A DNA stretch of 64,000 nucleotides, taken from NCBI GenBank assembly GCA_023053545.1, contig JAKZAN010000005.1, positions 1,798,001 through 1,862,000 of the forward strand, given 5' to 3'. Positions 36,136 through 47,203 of the stretch are shown here, piece by piece. This stretch comes from Lepidurus packardi. Lineage: Eukaryota; Arthropoda; Branchiopoda; Notostraca; Triopsidae. Position 1 is the first letter of the stretch. Every line of letters begins with the position of its first letter. Under the pieces are notes generated by a model, which did not search any database, was not told where the DNA came from, and was given only the letters and a program-made list of their open reading frames with translations. The position numbers and the translations under genes are program-made.

Positions 36136-36380
36136 AAGCACGGTAATGGCAATTTTCTAGGAAAATAGTATGATTTAGTTCGGAATTTCTAAGTACACTT
36201 CTAAACTTTGGAAATTGGATTATCCCTTCCATTTGTATTTTATACATAAAACGACGGTGTCAACCTTGACCATAAAGAATGGTAATGGCAATTTTCTAAG
36301 AAAATATAATTGCTTAGTTCGCAATTTCTAAATACTTACACGTCTAGCGCATGAAAATTGGATTATCAGTAAATTGGTAT
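36136..36380. repeat. Tandem duplication of about 120 bp inside the Mutator-like element
   Basis: Two consecutive copies share ACCTTGA, GGTAATGGCAATTTTCTA, GAAAATA, TTAGTTCG and AATTGGATTATC in the same order. They lie between the transposase fragment and the right end. Confidence 0.6.
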
Positions 36381-36722
36381 TTCCCTCCCATTCTCAAGCG
36401 AACATAGGGAGGAAGTTCCTTAGCATAAGCTGACCTTTTCCCTTTACCCCATACTTTACCCTAATTATTGTGTGCAGACCTCTAGTGCGAGAAATTAGTC
36501 ATAGGTGTATATTTATTTGTAGCATTCTCAGGATATAGGGGTCTATGCCAGTGACATCTTTTGACGGAAAAGGGTCAACTACTTCGCCTTCACCGTGGCC
36601 TTAATAAGAAAAAAACCGCATCTCTAGGTTATAGCGTATAGACCCAAGGACAAAGGTCGCAATGTTAGGGCAAGGACGCTGGTAATGTCAAGTACAGATA
36701 AGAAGCCCAAGACATTTTTGGG

Positions 36723-36730
36723 TATAAATA
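36723..36730 (+). promoter_or_regulatory. TATA box of the Gln-rich secreted protein gene
   Basis: TATAAATA is followed about 37 bp later by an initiator-like CTCAGTAG (about 36762-36769), with the coding start at 36831. This is the usual arrangement for a regulated arthropod secretory-protein gene. Confidence 0.7.
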
Positions 36731-36830
36731 CTTCTCCGCGAACACCTGATAATCATTCCAGCTCAGTAGCTTGTCTTCTAACTAACAAGAAGCAACTTTT
36801 CTGAGTGGTATACATCTTGCGAGAGAGACC

Positions 36831-38723
36831 ATGGTTTCCAAAACCGTTCTTCTCCTGGCCGTAGTGGCCTGTGTTGAAAGATGCCTTTCTCTTCCGGTAG
36901 CCAACGTAAGTTTACAATTTTTACTCCTAGTGCAGGATAAGATAAATATAATTACATTTGTATCTTTCTTGTATTTCTCAGGATGAAGCGCAAGAAGTTG
37001 CTGCTGCTTCCATCGAATTCGGTCAGACTGCCAGAGAAGGAAGATCGGCATTGTGGTACTATCCTACGCAAAGTCAAGCGCAGGCGCAAGTCCAGGCGCA
37101 GGCTCAATACCAGGTAGAAGACGATGGCTCTTACCACCCAGATGATGAGGGACAATACCAGGAACAATACCAGGAGCAATCGCAATTTCAGCACCAAAGC
37201 CAGGCCCAGACACAAAGTCAGGACCAAGCACAAAAGCCTTGTCCAACGCCCTGCTATGTGCCCTGTTACGAGCCCTGTTATAAACTTTGCCAGACACCCT
37301 GCTACAAGCCATGCGAGCAGTCACAACAAACCCAAGTTCAACAGCAGACGCAGCAACAATCCCAGGCGCAATCCAAGGAGCAATCCCAATCGCAATCGCA
37401 AACTCAAGCTCAGACTCAAGGACAGAAGCCCTGCGAAAAACCTTGCACCCCATGCAAGCCTTGTACGGAAGAGCAGCAATACCAATTTCAACAACAGACT
37501 CAAGCGCAAACTCAAGCCCAAGTCGGACGTGAAAATGTCCAAGCCCAATCGCAAGCTCAACAACAGCAGCAAGTACAAGTGAACCACGAAAACCCTTGCG
37601 GAATACCATGCGCTGAACAAGCACAGACGCAAGTTCAACAGCAGAGTCAGCAACAGTCTCAAAACCAAACTCAATCGCAATCGCAATCCCAATCTCAAAC
37701 CCAATCACAAGAACAAATCCAGACTGAAAAACCCTGCGAAACTTGCTACCAACCTTGCTACCAACCTTGCTATGAACTCTGCTACGAACTGTATTACGAA
37801 CCCTGCTATCACACTCAGCAACAATCCCAGGCGCAATCCCAGACGCAATCCCAGGAGCAATCCCAGGCGCAATCCCAGGAGCAATACCAAGCGCAATCGC
37901 AATCGCAAACCCAAGTTCAGACTCACACTCAAGAACAGAAGCCCTGCGAGAGACCTTGCACCCCATGCAAGCCTTGTAAAGAAGAGCATCAATTCCAATT
38001 TCAACAACAATCCCAGGAACAAGCGCAAGCCCAATTAGGACGCGGAAATTTCCAAGCCCAATCACAAGCTCAGCAGCAGCAGCAAGTCCAAGGGAGCAGG
38101 CCTTGTGTTCCTACATGCGGAATTCCGTGCTGGGTACCGTGCTCCGAACAAGCGCAGACGCAAGTTCAACAGCAGACTCAGCAACAATCCCAAACTCAAA
38201 CCCAATCGCAAGAGCAAAGTCAATCGCAAACACAGCAGCAATCGCAAACACAGCAGCAATCGCAAACCCAACAGCAAGTTCATCCGCCTAAGCCATGCGG
38301 ACAGCCTTGCGTAAAACTCTGCATCAAGCCTTGCGTAAGGCCATGCCAAGACCACGTTCAACAGCAGGTTCAGCAACAATCTCAAAGTCAGACCCAACAG
38401 CAAACGCAAACCCAATGGCAAGCTCAGCAACAGGCACAGGAACAGGCTCAAATCCAATGGCAAGCTCAGCAACAGGCACAGGTACAAGCTCAGCAACAAG
38501 CACAGGCACAGGCTCAATCCCAATGGCAAGCTCAGCAACAGGCACAGGATCAAGTACAGGTTAGTTTTTAAATTTTGTTTCTTTCGTTTCATTAACCAAG
38601 TTTCTTTCTTAGGTCGCTGCCAAGCCTGAAACACCCTGCGGAAAGCCTAAACCCTGCAATGCGCAATACCAGAGTCAATACCAAGCTCAAGCACAGCAGC
38701 AGGGTCAATACATTGATCCATAG
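36831..38723 (+). CDS. Secreted Gln-rich / Cys-Pro repeat protein, unnamed
   Basis: Exons 36831-36905, 36982-38559 and 38613-38723 give about 587 aa with a clear signal peptide (MVSKTVLLLAVVACVERCLS). The mature chain alternates Gln-rich runs (QAQSQ, QQQSQ type) with eight short Cys-Pro islands such as PCYVPCYEPCYKLC, PCEKPCTPCKPC, CGIPC and PCVRPC. There is no known domain. Islands of paired cysteines in a Gln/Ser/Ala matrix suggest an extracellular structural, adhesive or cuticle/eggshell-type protein cross-linked through disulfides or glutamines; that role is inferred. A GT-AG intron (38724-38780) appears to begin directly after the TAG stop. The gene lies inside the Tigger-bounded segment. 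Confidence 0.82.
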
Positions 38724-38780
38724 GTAAATACTTGTCTTCTTAAATGAATAACTCAAAAAGCTTGAATTCTTCGTTTCAGA

Positions 38781-39304
38781 TCAGCTAAGGCGCCATCAAG
38801 AGACCTGTATCGGCGCATTCCATCTTCGGCCTTTCACAGTAGCTCAGCTTCTTCTTGCTTCTTTTTCTTACTTACTGCCAACCTTTTATGAGTCTTTCCC
38901 CTTTTTTACTTCAAGGGGACTATTATATTAAAATATTTATATTGGTAAGATAGGTAAAAGAAGGGTCGAACAATACAATTCTTTGAATCCAGACTTCAAG
39001 CTGCGTTATGTGCTTCAAGATTCGGGAAAAATGCGTTCACTACATCCCAAACAACTACGTGCTTTTGAGTCCAAAAATCGATCGTGGCCCACATACTTCA
39101 TAGTCATTTTTCCGTACAATTTTTTTTACTAGTTAGACTTAATGAAAGCGAATCTTCAGGGTTAACTGTTTTCTTAGTATTATTTAGCATTATTTTTTTT
39201 ATTCTCTGTTACCTTTGAGGCGTCCTGAGAATTAAGCGTATGATACTACCTATTCAAAAAACAGCGCACTATTACCAGTAATAAACACGAAACGTGGGAG
39301 GAAA
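38781..39304. other. 3' flank of the Gln-rich gene
   Basis: It starts with the likely last (untranslated) exon after an acceptor TTTCAG at 38780. AT-rich sequence follows; no gene was seen. Confidence 0.4.
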
Positions 39305-39306
39305 TA

Positions 39307-41297
39307 CAGTGGAACCTCTCTTACCGAGGACCTCTCATAACGAGTAATTCGCATTACGAGCAAAACAAAAAATTTGAAAAAATTGCTCCCTTAACGAGCG
39401 ACATTTCGCATAACTGAGTGACGCATAAAGGGAAGTCACGTAAGGTATGAGTCGTAAGGTATTGGTGTAAGCGTAGCTGATCTAGCGCCCTCATACAATC
39501 GATGTACATCAACGATTTGCACTATCCTCAAGAACAAGGACAAAATTAAGGAGATAAATGCTTCAAAAGGAGTGTCAAGAATGTCTTCAAAACGTTTACG
39601 TATTCTTGATGATGTTGAAAAGTTGCTTCTCGTATGGATAAACGAAAAGGGATTGCAAGGCGATACTACTAACGAAAAAATCATTTGTGAGAAGGCAAAA
39701 GCTATATTCGTCGACCTTGTTAAGAAATCGTCAGGATCATCAACTGCCGAAAATGAAGAACAATTTAAGGGAAGTAATGGATGGTTCGAGAAGTTTAAGA
39801 GAAGAACCGGCATTCACAGCGTTGTGAGGCATGGTGAAGCAGCAAGCTCTGACACGAAGGCAGCAGAGAACTTCATCGGCGACTTCAAGAAGCTCGTGGA
39901 TTTAGAGGGTTACCTGCCACAACAAGTTTTTAATTGTGACGAGACGGGTCTCTTCTGGAAAAAGATGCCGAAGCGAACCTATATAGCAACAGAGGAGAAT
40001 GCAATGCCTGGCCACAAGCCGATGAAAGACCGCCTTACGCTGCTATTTTGTGCCGATGCAAGCGGTGATTTGAAAATTAAACCGCTACTTGTTTACCATT
40101 CAGAAACTCCACGAGCCTTCAAGAAGTGTAATGTTCAGAGAAACAGACTAAATGTAATGTGGAGATCCAAAAAGAAGGCTTGGGTGACACGTAACATTTT
40201 CACTGAATGGATCAATGGAGTGTTCGGTCCTTCTGTGAAAAAATACTTGGTTGGGATGAATCTGCCATTCCGTGTCACGCTCGTTATGGACAACGCACCC
40301 GCCTATCCTCCAGGCCTACAAGACGATATCATTGAGGAATTTAATTTCATCAGGATCCAGTTTTTGCCTCCCAACACCACTCCGTTACTCCAGCCTATGG
40401 ATCAGCAGGTTATTTCCAACTTTAAGAAACTGTACACAAAAACTCTTTTCGAGCGTTGTTTTGACGTGACTGAAGGAACAAATCTCACTCTCAGAGAGTT
40501 TTGGAAAGACCACTTTCACATCGTTGCTTGCCTCAAGATAATTGACAAGGCGTGGGAAGGGGTTACCAAGAGGACCCTCTTTTCTGCTTGGAAGAAGCTT
40601 TGGCCAGAGAGCGTTCACGAATGTGAATTTGAAACAGTACCTGTAGAGTCTACAGTCAACGAGATTGTATCTTTGGCTAATATCATGGGACTGGAGGTGG
40701 ATAACAATGATATTGAAGAGCTTGTGGAAGAGCACAATCAAGAGCTGACCACTGAAGGGCTTATGGAGTTGGATCGTATTTCACAGCAAGAAGTTATGAA
40801 GGAGAGTTTGTTAGTGGAGGAAGAGGAAGTAGCAGAGCAACAATCTTCTGTCGCAATAAGAGAAATGCTGAAAGCATGGGAAACTGTTTCATCGTACATT
40901 GAGAAGCGTCATCCTAATAAGGAGGTGGCTATGCGTGCTACAAATTTATTCAATGATAATGCTGTGTCACATTTTCACCAAATTTTAAAGAGTCGGCAAA
41001 AACAAATGTCTCTAGACAGCTTTCTAGTAAAAAAGAATTAATTATTTGTCATAAATTAATAAGTAATAAGCTAGTTTCGATTTTTGAAAATGTTTTTTCC
41101 AGGTTGTTACGATCTTTAACGATTTATAAGCATGTACCTGTAATTTTATTTGAATAAACATTAAAAAATATTTCGCATGGAACGCATTATCGTGTTTTAC
41201 ATTGACTTATAAGGGAAAATCAGTTTCGCTTAACGAGTGTTTCACATAACGAGCAAGATTCTGGAACGAATTAAACTCGTTAAGAGAGGTTCCACTG
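39307..41297 (+). mobile_element. Near-complete Tigger transposon (pogo superfamily)
   Basis: Terminal inverted repeats CAGTGGAACCTCTCTTA... and ...TAAGAGAGGTTCCACTG lie next to TA at both ends, total 1991 bp. Sub-terminal TAACGAG repeats are shared with the 239-bp MITE at 29894. It encodes one transposase frame lacking the first part of the helix-turn-helix. The family moves by cut-and-paste into TA. Confidence 0.93.
39572..41041 (+). CDS. Tigger transposase, N-terminally shortened
   Basis: 489 aa from the first in-frame ATG. The same frame extends upstream to about 39500 with STICTILKNKDKIKE, the end of the CENP-B-type helix-turn-helix, whose beginning is missing. Next come the Tc5 DNA-binding region (VEKLLLVWINEK, GWFEKFKRRTGIHSV) and the DDE_1 catalytic domain with VFNCDETGLFWKKMPKRT, VTLVMDNAPAYPPG and LPPNTTPLLQPMDQQVI, so all three acidic positions are present. 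The C-terminal part is intact (REFWKDHFHIV, AWKKLWP, stop at 41041). Without a full DNA-binding domain it is probably inactive by itself, but it is relatively young since no internal stop has appeared. Confidence 0.92.
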   Translation: MSRMSSKRLRILDDVEKLLLVWINEKGLQGDTTNEKIICEKAKAIFVDLVKKSSGSSTAENEEQFKGSNGWFEKFKRRTGIHSVVRHGEAASSDTKAAENFIGDFKKLVDLEGYLPQQVFNCDETGLFWKKMPKRTYIATEENAMPGHKPMKDRLTLLFCADASGDLKIKPLLVYHSETPRAFKKCNVQRNRLNVMWRSKKKAWVTRNIFTEWINGVFGPSVKKYLVGMNLPFRVTLVMDNAPAYPPGLQDDIIEEFNFIRIQFLPPNTTPLLQPMDQQVISNFKKLYTKTLFERCFDVTEGTNLTLREFWKDHFHIVACLKIIDKAWEGVTKRTLFSAWKKLWPESVHECEFETVPVESTVNEIVSLANIMGLEVDNNDIEELVEEHNQELTTEGLMELDRISQQEVMKESLLVEEEEVAEQQSSVAIREMLKAWETVSSYIEKRHPNKEVAMRATNLFNDNAVSHFHQILKSRQKQMSLDSFLVKKN

Positions 41298-41560
41298 TAC
41301 TAATGTTGTTGTTTTTATTCAAATAGGCTGTCCATTGGATCTCCTGCGTTATTATTTAAAAACATCTCAATGACATTGTGCCTTTACGTCGTTAAATTCC
41401 GTCCATTTGAAGAAAGCGAAGAATCTTGTGAGCTGTAGTTATCAAATTCCCCAGTTTCGTCCTTGGCGTTCACAACTGGAGGTAAAGTATTTTCATTGGA
41501 TTGAACAAGATTTAAAAAAGGAATAGTTGCTTAGTACTAGGCTATGATGGGCTTCAGATA
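41298..41560 (+). repeat. Module R, copy 3 (right half of interrupted unit)
   Basis: It begins directly at the TA next to the Tigger end with CTAATGTTGTTG and continues CTCCTGCGTTATTATTT, TCAATGACATTGTGCCTTTA, matching R at 27317 and 28845. It is the missing partner of the S-T copy at 29440-29893. Confidence 0.75.
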
Positions 41561-41969
41561 GAGTTTGGTATAGAAACGTACGGTGAGCTTGGTCTGCTCA
41601 TTTGTTGTGAATCTTTGAACCGGAGGCTGTTCCAACCCGCGGAAGCCCCACATTTCCAGACTGTAGCAAGTACTGCCACGTTCTGAAGATCCACAGTAAG
41701 CTCCTGCCAACTTTTTGCGGATTTCATTGCCACATTAATGTTTATTCTGTTTAGTTTGACCCTTGCAGCAGGTGTTTTATGGAAAGGACGCAAGGAGATC
41801 GCGTATTCGTCAAGACTTGAACCTGTCGTGTGGTGTGCGATGCTTTCCCTCTTCCGGTTTGTTAATTTTTTGGTAAGTGATTTTTGTATTTGTATTTTCT
41901 TTCATTTTTATTTTCCTTCAAATTATTTATATTTTCCTTGAAATTATTTGTAGTTTCCTTCTTTTTTTG

Positions 41970-43230
41970 GGGGGTGTTGATAGTATTGCTAACACGCAAA
42001 ATGCCAGAATAGGGAATTTAAACAATACCCAACGCAGTGCCCAATCATGTTGCTCGTTGTAATGCCGCCATGGCTTCTGGCCAATGGATGCAGCCCTCTA
42101 CAGGTGCTTGCCGCACCTTTGCCGAGACGACGGATTTATCCCGTCTGCGAACAAACTTCGAACCTGCTACACGTCAGGTATTTTGCTCCCATTTTCTTTC
42201 AAGTGTATCGACTCCCATTCTACTTATATCTAAGTGAAAGCATACAACACTTCCATAGTATGCAAGCAGCATGCATATTCTCAGAGTTTGCTCATTATAA
42301 GTAGTAATATTGAGCGTTTTCGACATAACTCCCGAGGGTTAGCGTCAGTAGGTTTCGAACAATTTTTCGAACGTTTTCAAGTTTCTTCGCTCCCCTTGGC
42401 TACATATTGCCACTAGTGTCAAGTTCCCGTAGTGTCTTCCATTTCCTCTAGTCAGACAACGATTCGTTCTTTCTATTTTTCACGAAATCCGATTTTTTTA
42501 AGCAATTTTCCAGTTTCTTTTTGTATTTGTCAAGTCGGGTGGGGTGACTAAGTGGGGTGACAAAGCTTAATACCCTTATTAAGTTGTGTTTAAACCTGAA
42601 CGGTATTATAAAGAGTTGTCCCTTTTCTATGTGTTAGACGGTGACACAATTTCACGATCAGTGACATTGTTACAACGTGTTAAGCATATGGTGCTAATCC
42701 ATTCCCTCCCCCTGTTCCGCTCAGCCAACTCTTTATCCCCTTGCCGCTTTCCATCCTTTTGGAGAAGGAAACGAGAACAAACAATTGCTTATCTGCTAAG
42801 CTGAGGCTGTGGGACAGTAGCTATTATTTCATGTTCTGTGGGAGCCGCCAGGAGAACCAGATATGCTAGGAGTTGAAAAGTGTTGTGGCCGCCTGGAAGT
42901 GTGGTGGAATCCGGCTGCGATTCTGCCGTGTTTTCAAGATTGTAGCTGTTTGGGGGGGGGGGGGGGGGGGGGGGGGGGGAGGAACCACGTGTTCGCTCAG
43001 TCGGGTAATAACTTATTGGAATTTTTTCCAAAGTGGCTTTCTGGTCTCTCTCCCTAATCGAAGAGTCCATTTTATGTTTGAACATGTTGGTTAACATGGC
43101 CATAGAAGATAGATTGATGTTAAAGTAGTTTTCATCCCAGTGAGGGTTTATTTCTTGGCCATTTCTGAGAAAGCGCCCGGAAGAGAACGTGTCGTCGAAT
43201 GTGTCGTTCATTGCAATTCTATTGATGCTT
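41970..43230 (+). repeat. Non-coding module P, copy 2
   Basis: Ordered blocks match 23940-26210, with a long deletion between about 43110 and 43140 relative to copy 1. No conserved reading frame was found. It contains a 28-bp G run at the place where copy 1 has a shorter one. Confidence 0.7.
42952..42979 (+). repeat. Poly-G tract, 28 bp
   Basis: An uninterrupted run of 28 G. Shorter G runs lie at the matching place in module P copy 1 (about 25460) and at 23939 and 28510. Length may be affected by assembly or polymerase slippage. Confidence 0.8.
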
Positions 43231-44500
43231 TTGGAAGGGATTGGCCCTGTCTGGAGGGATTGGCTGAGTATCAACATCAACGAGCTGAGAGACGCAAGCG
43301 CTGCTCGCTGGCTGATGGCCAGGGATGCGAATCTACTGCAGGGGTTTAGTTCTTTAGCAAGACCGGAAAGGAAAGCGAAATGTAAGTTTTCTTTTGAATG
43401 CGTTTAACAATTTGATTAATTGGTCTTCTTTTTATCTTATTATAGTTGAAGTGGAAATGAAGAAAATCCATCGCGGTTTTGCCTCGTTCCGATGATGCGA
43501 ATTTGTCCGCAGCGTGTCAGAACCGCAGATCCTCCATCGTCTAGCTTCTAGAAGATGAATTAGTTTCGCATATAAATAAGAATGTAATGGTGAATTACAG
43601 TGGAAGAACGACAAACAGTAGATGACTCAACTTTTGTTACGCAGAAGACCTGATCAGGCAGGAAATGATTGTGATTCTTCATTTCAAATCAGCGTCCAGG
43701 ATCGGGTCAATTTTTGCAATAAAAGGGAACATTTTTAATATTTCTGCGTGATTTTTCAAAAAATCCGCTAAAAAGGAGGAGTGGTTTCCGAAATGGACGA
43801 ATCCTATTGGTGGAATGCGCTAAAACGTGGGCGTGGCTCCTTTTCGAGCTGGGGAAGCGTTTTCTGGGCTTTTTTCCATAAGGATCCCTGCACGATCAAG
43901 GTCCCCTTCAAAAATCGTAAAAACTTGAGAGCCTCGCCCCTCTTCCCAACTCCCCTGCTCGGTTTCCTATCCTCGATATTCGAAGTAATTTCAACTATGG
44001 GAGTAGGAACCTTGCCGGGAAAGCATATGGTACGCGGAAAGGGCGCAATTTAATATTTCGTTTTTTCAACGAAATAAAGTGCCTCGACCGGGAACCAAAC
44101 CGAGGACCTTTGGGTCCCCAGTCGTGCGTGTTATCCACGCGGTCTTTGGCTTATATGTAGTGAACGTTGAAACATCTATAAATACAACTATGAACTGAGC
44201 CTGTGTACAGTGTGAGGGTAGTGTGACATTGTGACATCCATCTTCTGTTCGATTTATATAAATTTGACGGATAGTTAATTTAAAATAACTTTTCTAGCGT
44301 TTCTAAAGCCCGAATTAAATGGATAGGAATTAGCTTTACGAAGCTCCTGAAGACTGCGACTTAATTCTTGTCGTATTTTATCGCGAATTCCGTGATCACG
44401 AACCAATCATGCTAAAGTGGTTAGTCTTAATATACGGTTTTGAATGTGGTTAGTCTTAATACATGGTTTGGATGAGGTTTTGAATACTATAATCAAGCCT
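43231..44500. other. Non-genic stretch before the second cuticle block
   Basis: No gene was recognised. It includes sequence around 43780-44150 that may be a SINE-like unit ending in a tRNA-like part on the minus strand. Confidence 0.35.
44080..44150 (-). ncRNA. tRNA-like sequence (SINE head or tRNA pseudogene)
   Basis: On the minus strand GACCGCGTGGATAACACGC resembles an A-box region, and GGTTTGGTTCCC followed by GAGGCA resembles a B-box and acceptor end. The acceptor stem pairs only over three bases, so it is not a working tRNA. Confidence 0.4.
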
Positions 44501-44759
44501 ACTACGTGATCGAATGAAAAAACAAAAAAGAAGTTAGTCAGGTTTGGTTAAGTTAATTTTTGTAAGCCAGCGTAGGTTCTTTTCTCCGCTTTTCATAATT
44601 CGCGCTTTGATGAAGGTGGCAACAAATTCTGAAGTTCTTAGAATTAACTTTGAGAAAGAGTAAAAAAAGCGCAGAAAAGATACATTTTACTGTCTGGGGA
44701 AAACTTTCCGTTCTATTTTCCAGAGATGAATAATTTTTGTTGTCTAACGTCAACAAAAA

Positions 44760-45035
44760 TTTGAGCGTGTTCCAGAAAAGAAAAAGGAAAACTTGTGGAA
44801 GGAAAAAGAGCTTCTTTCTAATGTTCCTAAGTTGGATTCGTTCTTCGCTACTTCCAGACCTAATAACAGTGCATCAGCTTCTAGCAACTGGAGTGACGAC
44901 ATTCGACGGGCAAGCGCGTCTGATTGTGACGACTTACCTCAAATTCTTCAAAACTTGATTTTTGAAAACTTTGCTGCCGTCATTGGAGATTTTGGCGAAC
45001 ATCCTGAACCGCAGCTCCTTAGTATTGACTGAACA
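44760..45035 (+). pseudogene. Possible hAT/ZMYM-type transposase fragment
   Basis: The frame from 44793 contains NVPKLDSFFATSRPNNSAS and DDLPQILQN, reminiscent of the N-terminal K-x-PKLDSFF motif seen before hAT-type transposase domains. It ends at 45032 without further domains. Block I (14280) has the downstream part but lacks this stretch. Confidence 0.3.
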
Positions 45036-45294
45036 TATTTTTGCACAATTCCGTAAAATTCCATGAAGTTCTGCCTTCCTCGTCATAGGACCTACTGTTA
45101 CAAGTTTCTTTTACGATGGGTTTGGCACTTTGCTGGACATTTAGGACGAGTCCTTTCTAATGAAAGCGTTGTTTCACGTACGGTACTGTGGGTTTAAACC
45201 AATTGCTTGCTGAAAAAGCGAAAGTGGGCAGTATAAAAGTACCACTAGATTCCAACTAGAGCATCAGTTCAGTCGGATTAGTCCAACCATCAAC

Positions 45295-46207
45295 ATGCAA
45301 GTGAGTTTTACAAAGGGAATCTGCACCATCAAAAATTGGAAATTATATTACCTTTCCATTTCTAGTTCTTTGTTCTGGCAGCACTCGTCGCCGTGGCTCT
45401 GGCCTCGGAAATCTACCCACAAGCTAAATACCAAACGGTGCCGGCCTACCCTCAACCACAGTACCCTCAACAGTCTTACAGGACAAACGAGAAGACCGAG
45501 GATTACGTAAGTTTATAGTTATTACGCCCACGATATAAACTCAATAAGATTTTGCTATCCTGTAGTCTCCCAAGCCGTACGCCTTCGATTACGCTGTGAA
45601 GGACGACTACACTTACGCTGATTTCAGCCATAACGAATACAGTGACGGCAAGACCGTGTCTGGAACGTACCGAGTAGTTCTTCCCGATAGCCGCGTACAA
45701 ACCGTCACCTACAAAGACGAAGGCTATGGACTGATCGCCGATGTCAAATACGAAGGTACTGCCCAGTACCAGGAAAACAACAAACCCGCCTACAAACCAG
45801 CTACTCCGGCCTACAATCAACCCAAGCCTGCTTACGAACAACCCAAGCTAGCCTACGAGCAATCACAGGCGTCTTACGAGTCTCCCAAATACCCAGCCCA
45901 ACCCAATCAACGTCCGGGATACAACCCTGCACCCGTACCATTCAACCTGGCGCCAGTTGCCTACAAGCCCGAGCCTGCTGCATACCAGACTTCTCCTGTT
46001 GCTTACGATTCTGCACCAGCCTCATACAAGGCTTCCCACGCTCAATACAACCCTGCTCCGGTATCCTACGAACCCGCTCCAGTAGTATATCAACCTTCTC
46101 CCATTACTTTTAAGGCCGCTCAAGTCCCGTACTCCCCTGCCCCAGTACATTACAAGCCTGCTCCATACTCTGCTGCCACTGAATATGTTACCAACATTAA
46201 ATACTGA
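45295..46207 (+). CDS. RR-1 cuticle protein A' (block II)
   Basis: Exons 45295-45300, 45366-45506 and 45566-46207 give about 262 aa. It is almost identical to protein A, including the shared 16-residue deletion relative to D. Differences are few (GTYRVV for GAYRVV, EYVTNIKY for EYATNIKY). The TATA box is at 45232-45239 with the same downstream initiator. The poly(A) signal position reads AATACA instead of AATAAA. Secreted RR-1 chitin-binding protein. Confidence 0.94.
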
Positions 46208-47076
46208 GTTAACCATGTTATATTTTAATTTATCTATGATTTACCTGTGTGAATATGTGTAATACAATACATATTTTATATTGCAATACCGGTTTCGGTG
46301 TTTTGTACACTCTTATTTATAATCCTTCTTGCACGGAAAGATAGAGACAATATCTTCCTAAATGGTTCTGAATATAATCATTCTTACGTAGCAACTGCAT
46401 ATCTAACTGTGTAGTAGCATTTCAGAAATTAAAGCTACAACCAAAGTCAAGTAACATGTGTGATACAGCAAAATGGCGCTCAAACCTGAGGCCATGATAC
46501 ATTACACTTTAGATTCTGTTTAGACCATGATTCACGTTCAACCGAAATTGGGTAAATACAATATATTCTCCACCGCTTATCAAAACCTTTATATACTTGG
46601 AATCATTTACAGTAATTCCCAAATTTATACTTAGGTCACCAACCGATCGAGCCTTACAAACTTTCGTGAATACTATTTGTAAATACCAAGCTGTGCACAT
46701 ATTACTGCAGTAAACAACAAAATGTGTGTACGGCATGATATATTGCACTAGTTCGGCGCTGCGAAAGTATTGCATGAATTCTAACAGGTTATGTTCTGGT
46801 AAGCAGACCAAACAATGCAATCACATAAAATCCCTTGAGAAGTTCAATAATTCCCACAGTGCAAAATAAATTATTCTACGGTGCAAAACTCGTGAGTCGT
46901 GACGAAGTAACAGATTAATAGAACGATTTCCAGAGGCGGAAAACTTTCCTGTGCAATTCATATCCTGCAATCCGTTCAGTCTCTTTAGGGGGAAACAAAG
47001 AATACGTCCAAAATTTCTCTTACAATCGGGCTCTATTACCAGGCACCTAGGGCAAGGACGGATACCTTTCGAATAG
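46208..47076. other. Intergenic region between A' and B'
   Basis: Near-identical direct copy of 15508-16377. Nothing else was recognised. Confidence 0.5.
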
Positions 47077-47203
47077 CCGCATGCGGTAAGGTGGGAATGA
47101 TACCGATTACTGACCATAACTTTGTTCGAGTAAGAGTGGGTATAAAAGTACCGCTACTCTCCATCTAGATCATCAGTTCAGCAGAACCAATCCAACCATT
47201 AAC

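Larger units (their letters stand above)
33584..36604 (-). mobile_element. Mutator-like element, defective
   Basis: A 17-bp inverted repeat (TTAAGGCCACGGTGAAG at 33584 and its inverse ending at 36604) bounds 3.0 kb with a Mutator-like transposase fragment. Sequence inside the left end (33780-33990) and right end (36530-36604) recurs side by side at about 61340-61650, which is what a deletion derivative of the same element would look like. A clear 8-9 bp target duplication was not seen. It abuts the Harbinger element by 44 bp. Confidence 0.6.

Noticed and set aside
35876-36247. 123-codon minus-strand frame in the right part of the Mutator-like element
   Set aside because: It overlaps a local tandem duplication, has no conserved transposase motif and does not continue the catalytic domain.
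37064-38065. Antisense and shifted open frames over the Gln-rich gene, up to 333 codons
   Set aside because: CAA/CAG/TCN-rich repeats give few stop codons in other frames. Only the sense frame has a signal peptide and matching introns.
37320-38550. Regular short repeats that could suggest a CRISPR or satellite array
   Set aside because: They are codon-level repeats of a Gln-rich protein with variable spacing, in a eukaryotic genome.
43781-44053. 90-codon plus-strand frame
   Set aside because: No motif; it appears to be part of a SINE-like unit with the tRNA-like sequence at 44080-44150.
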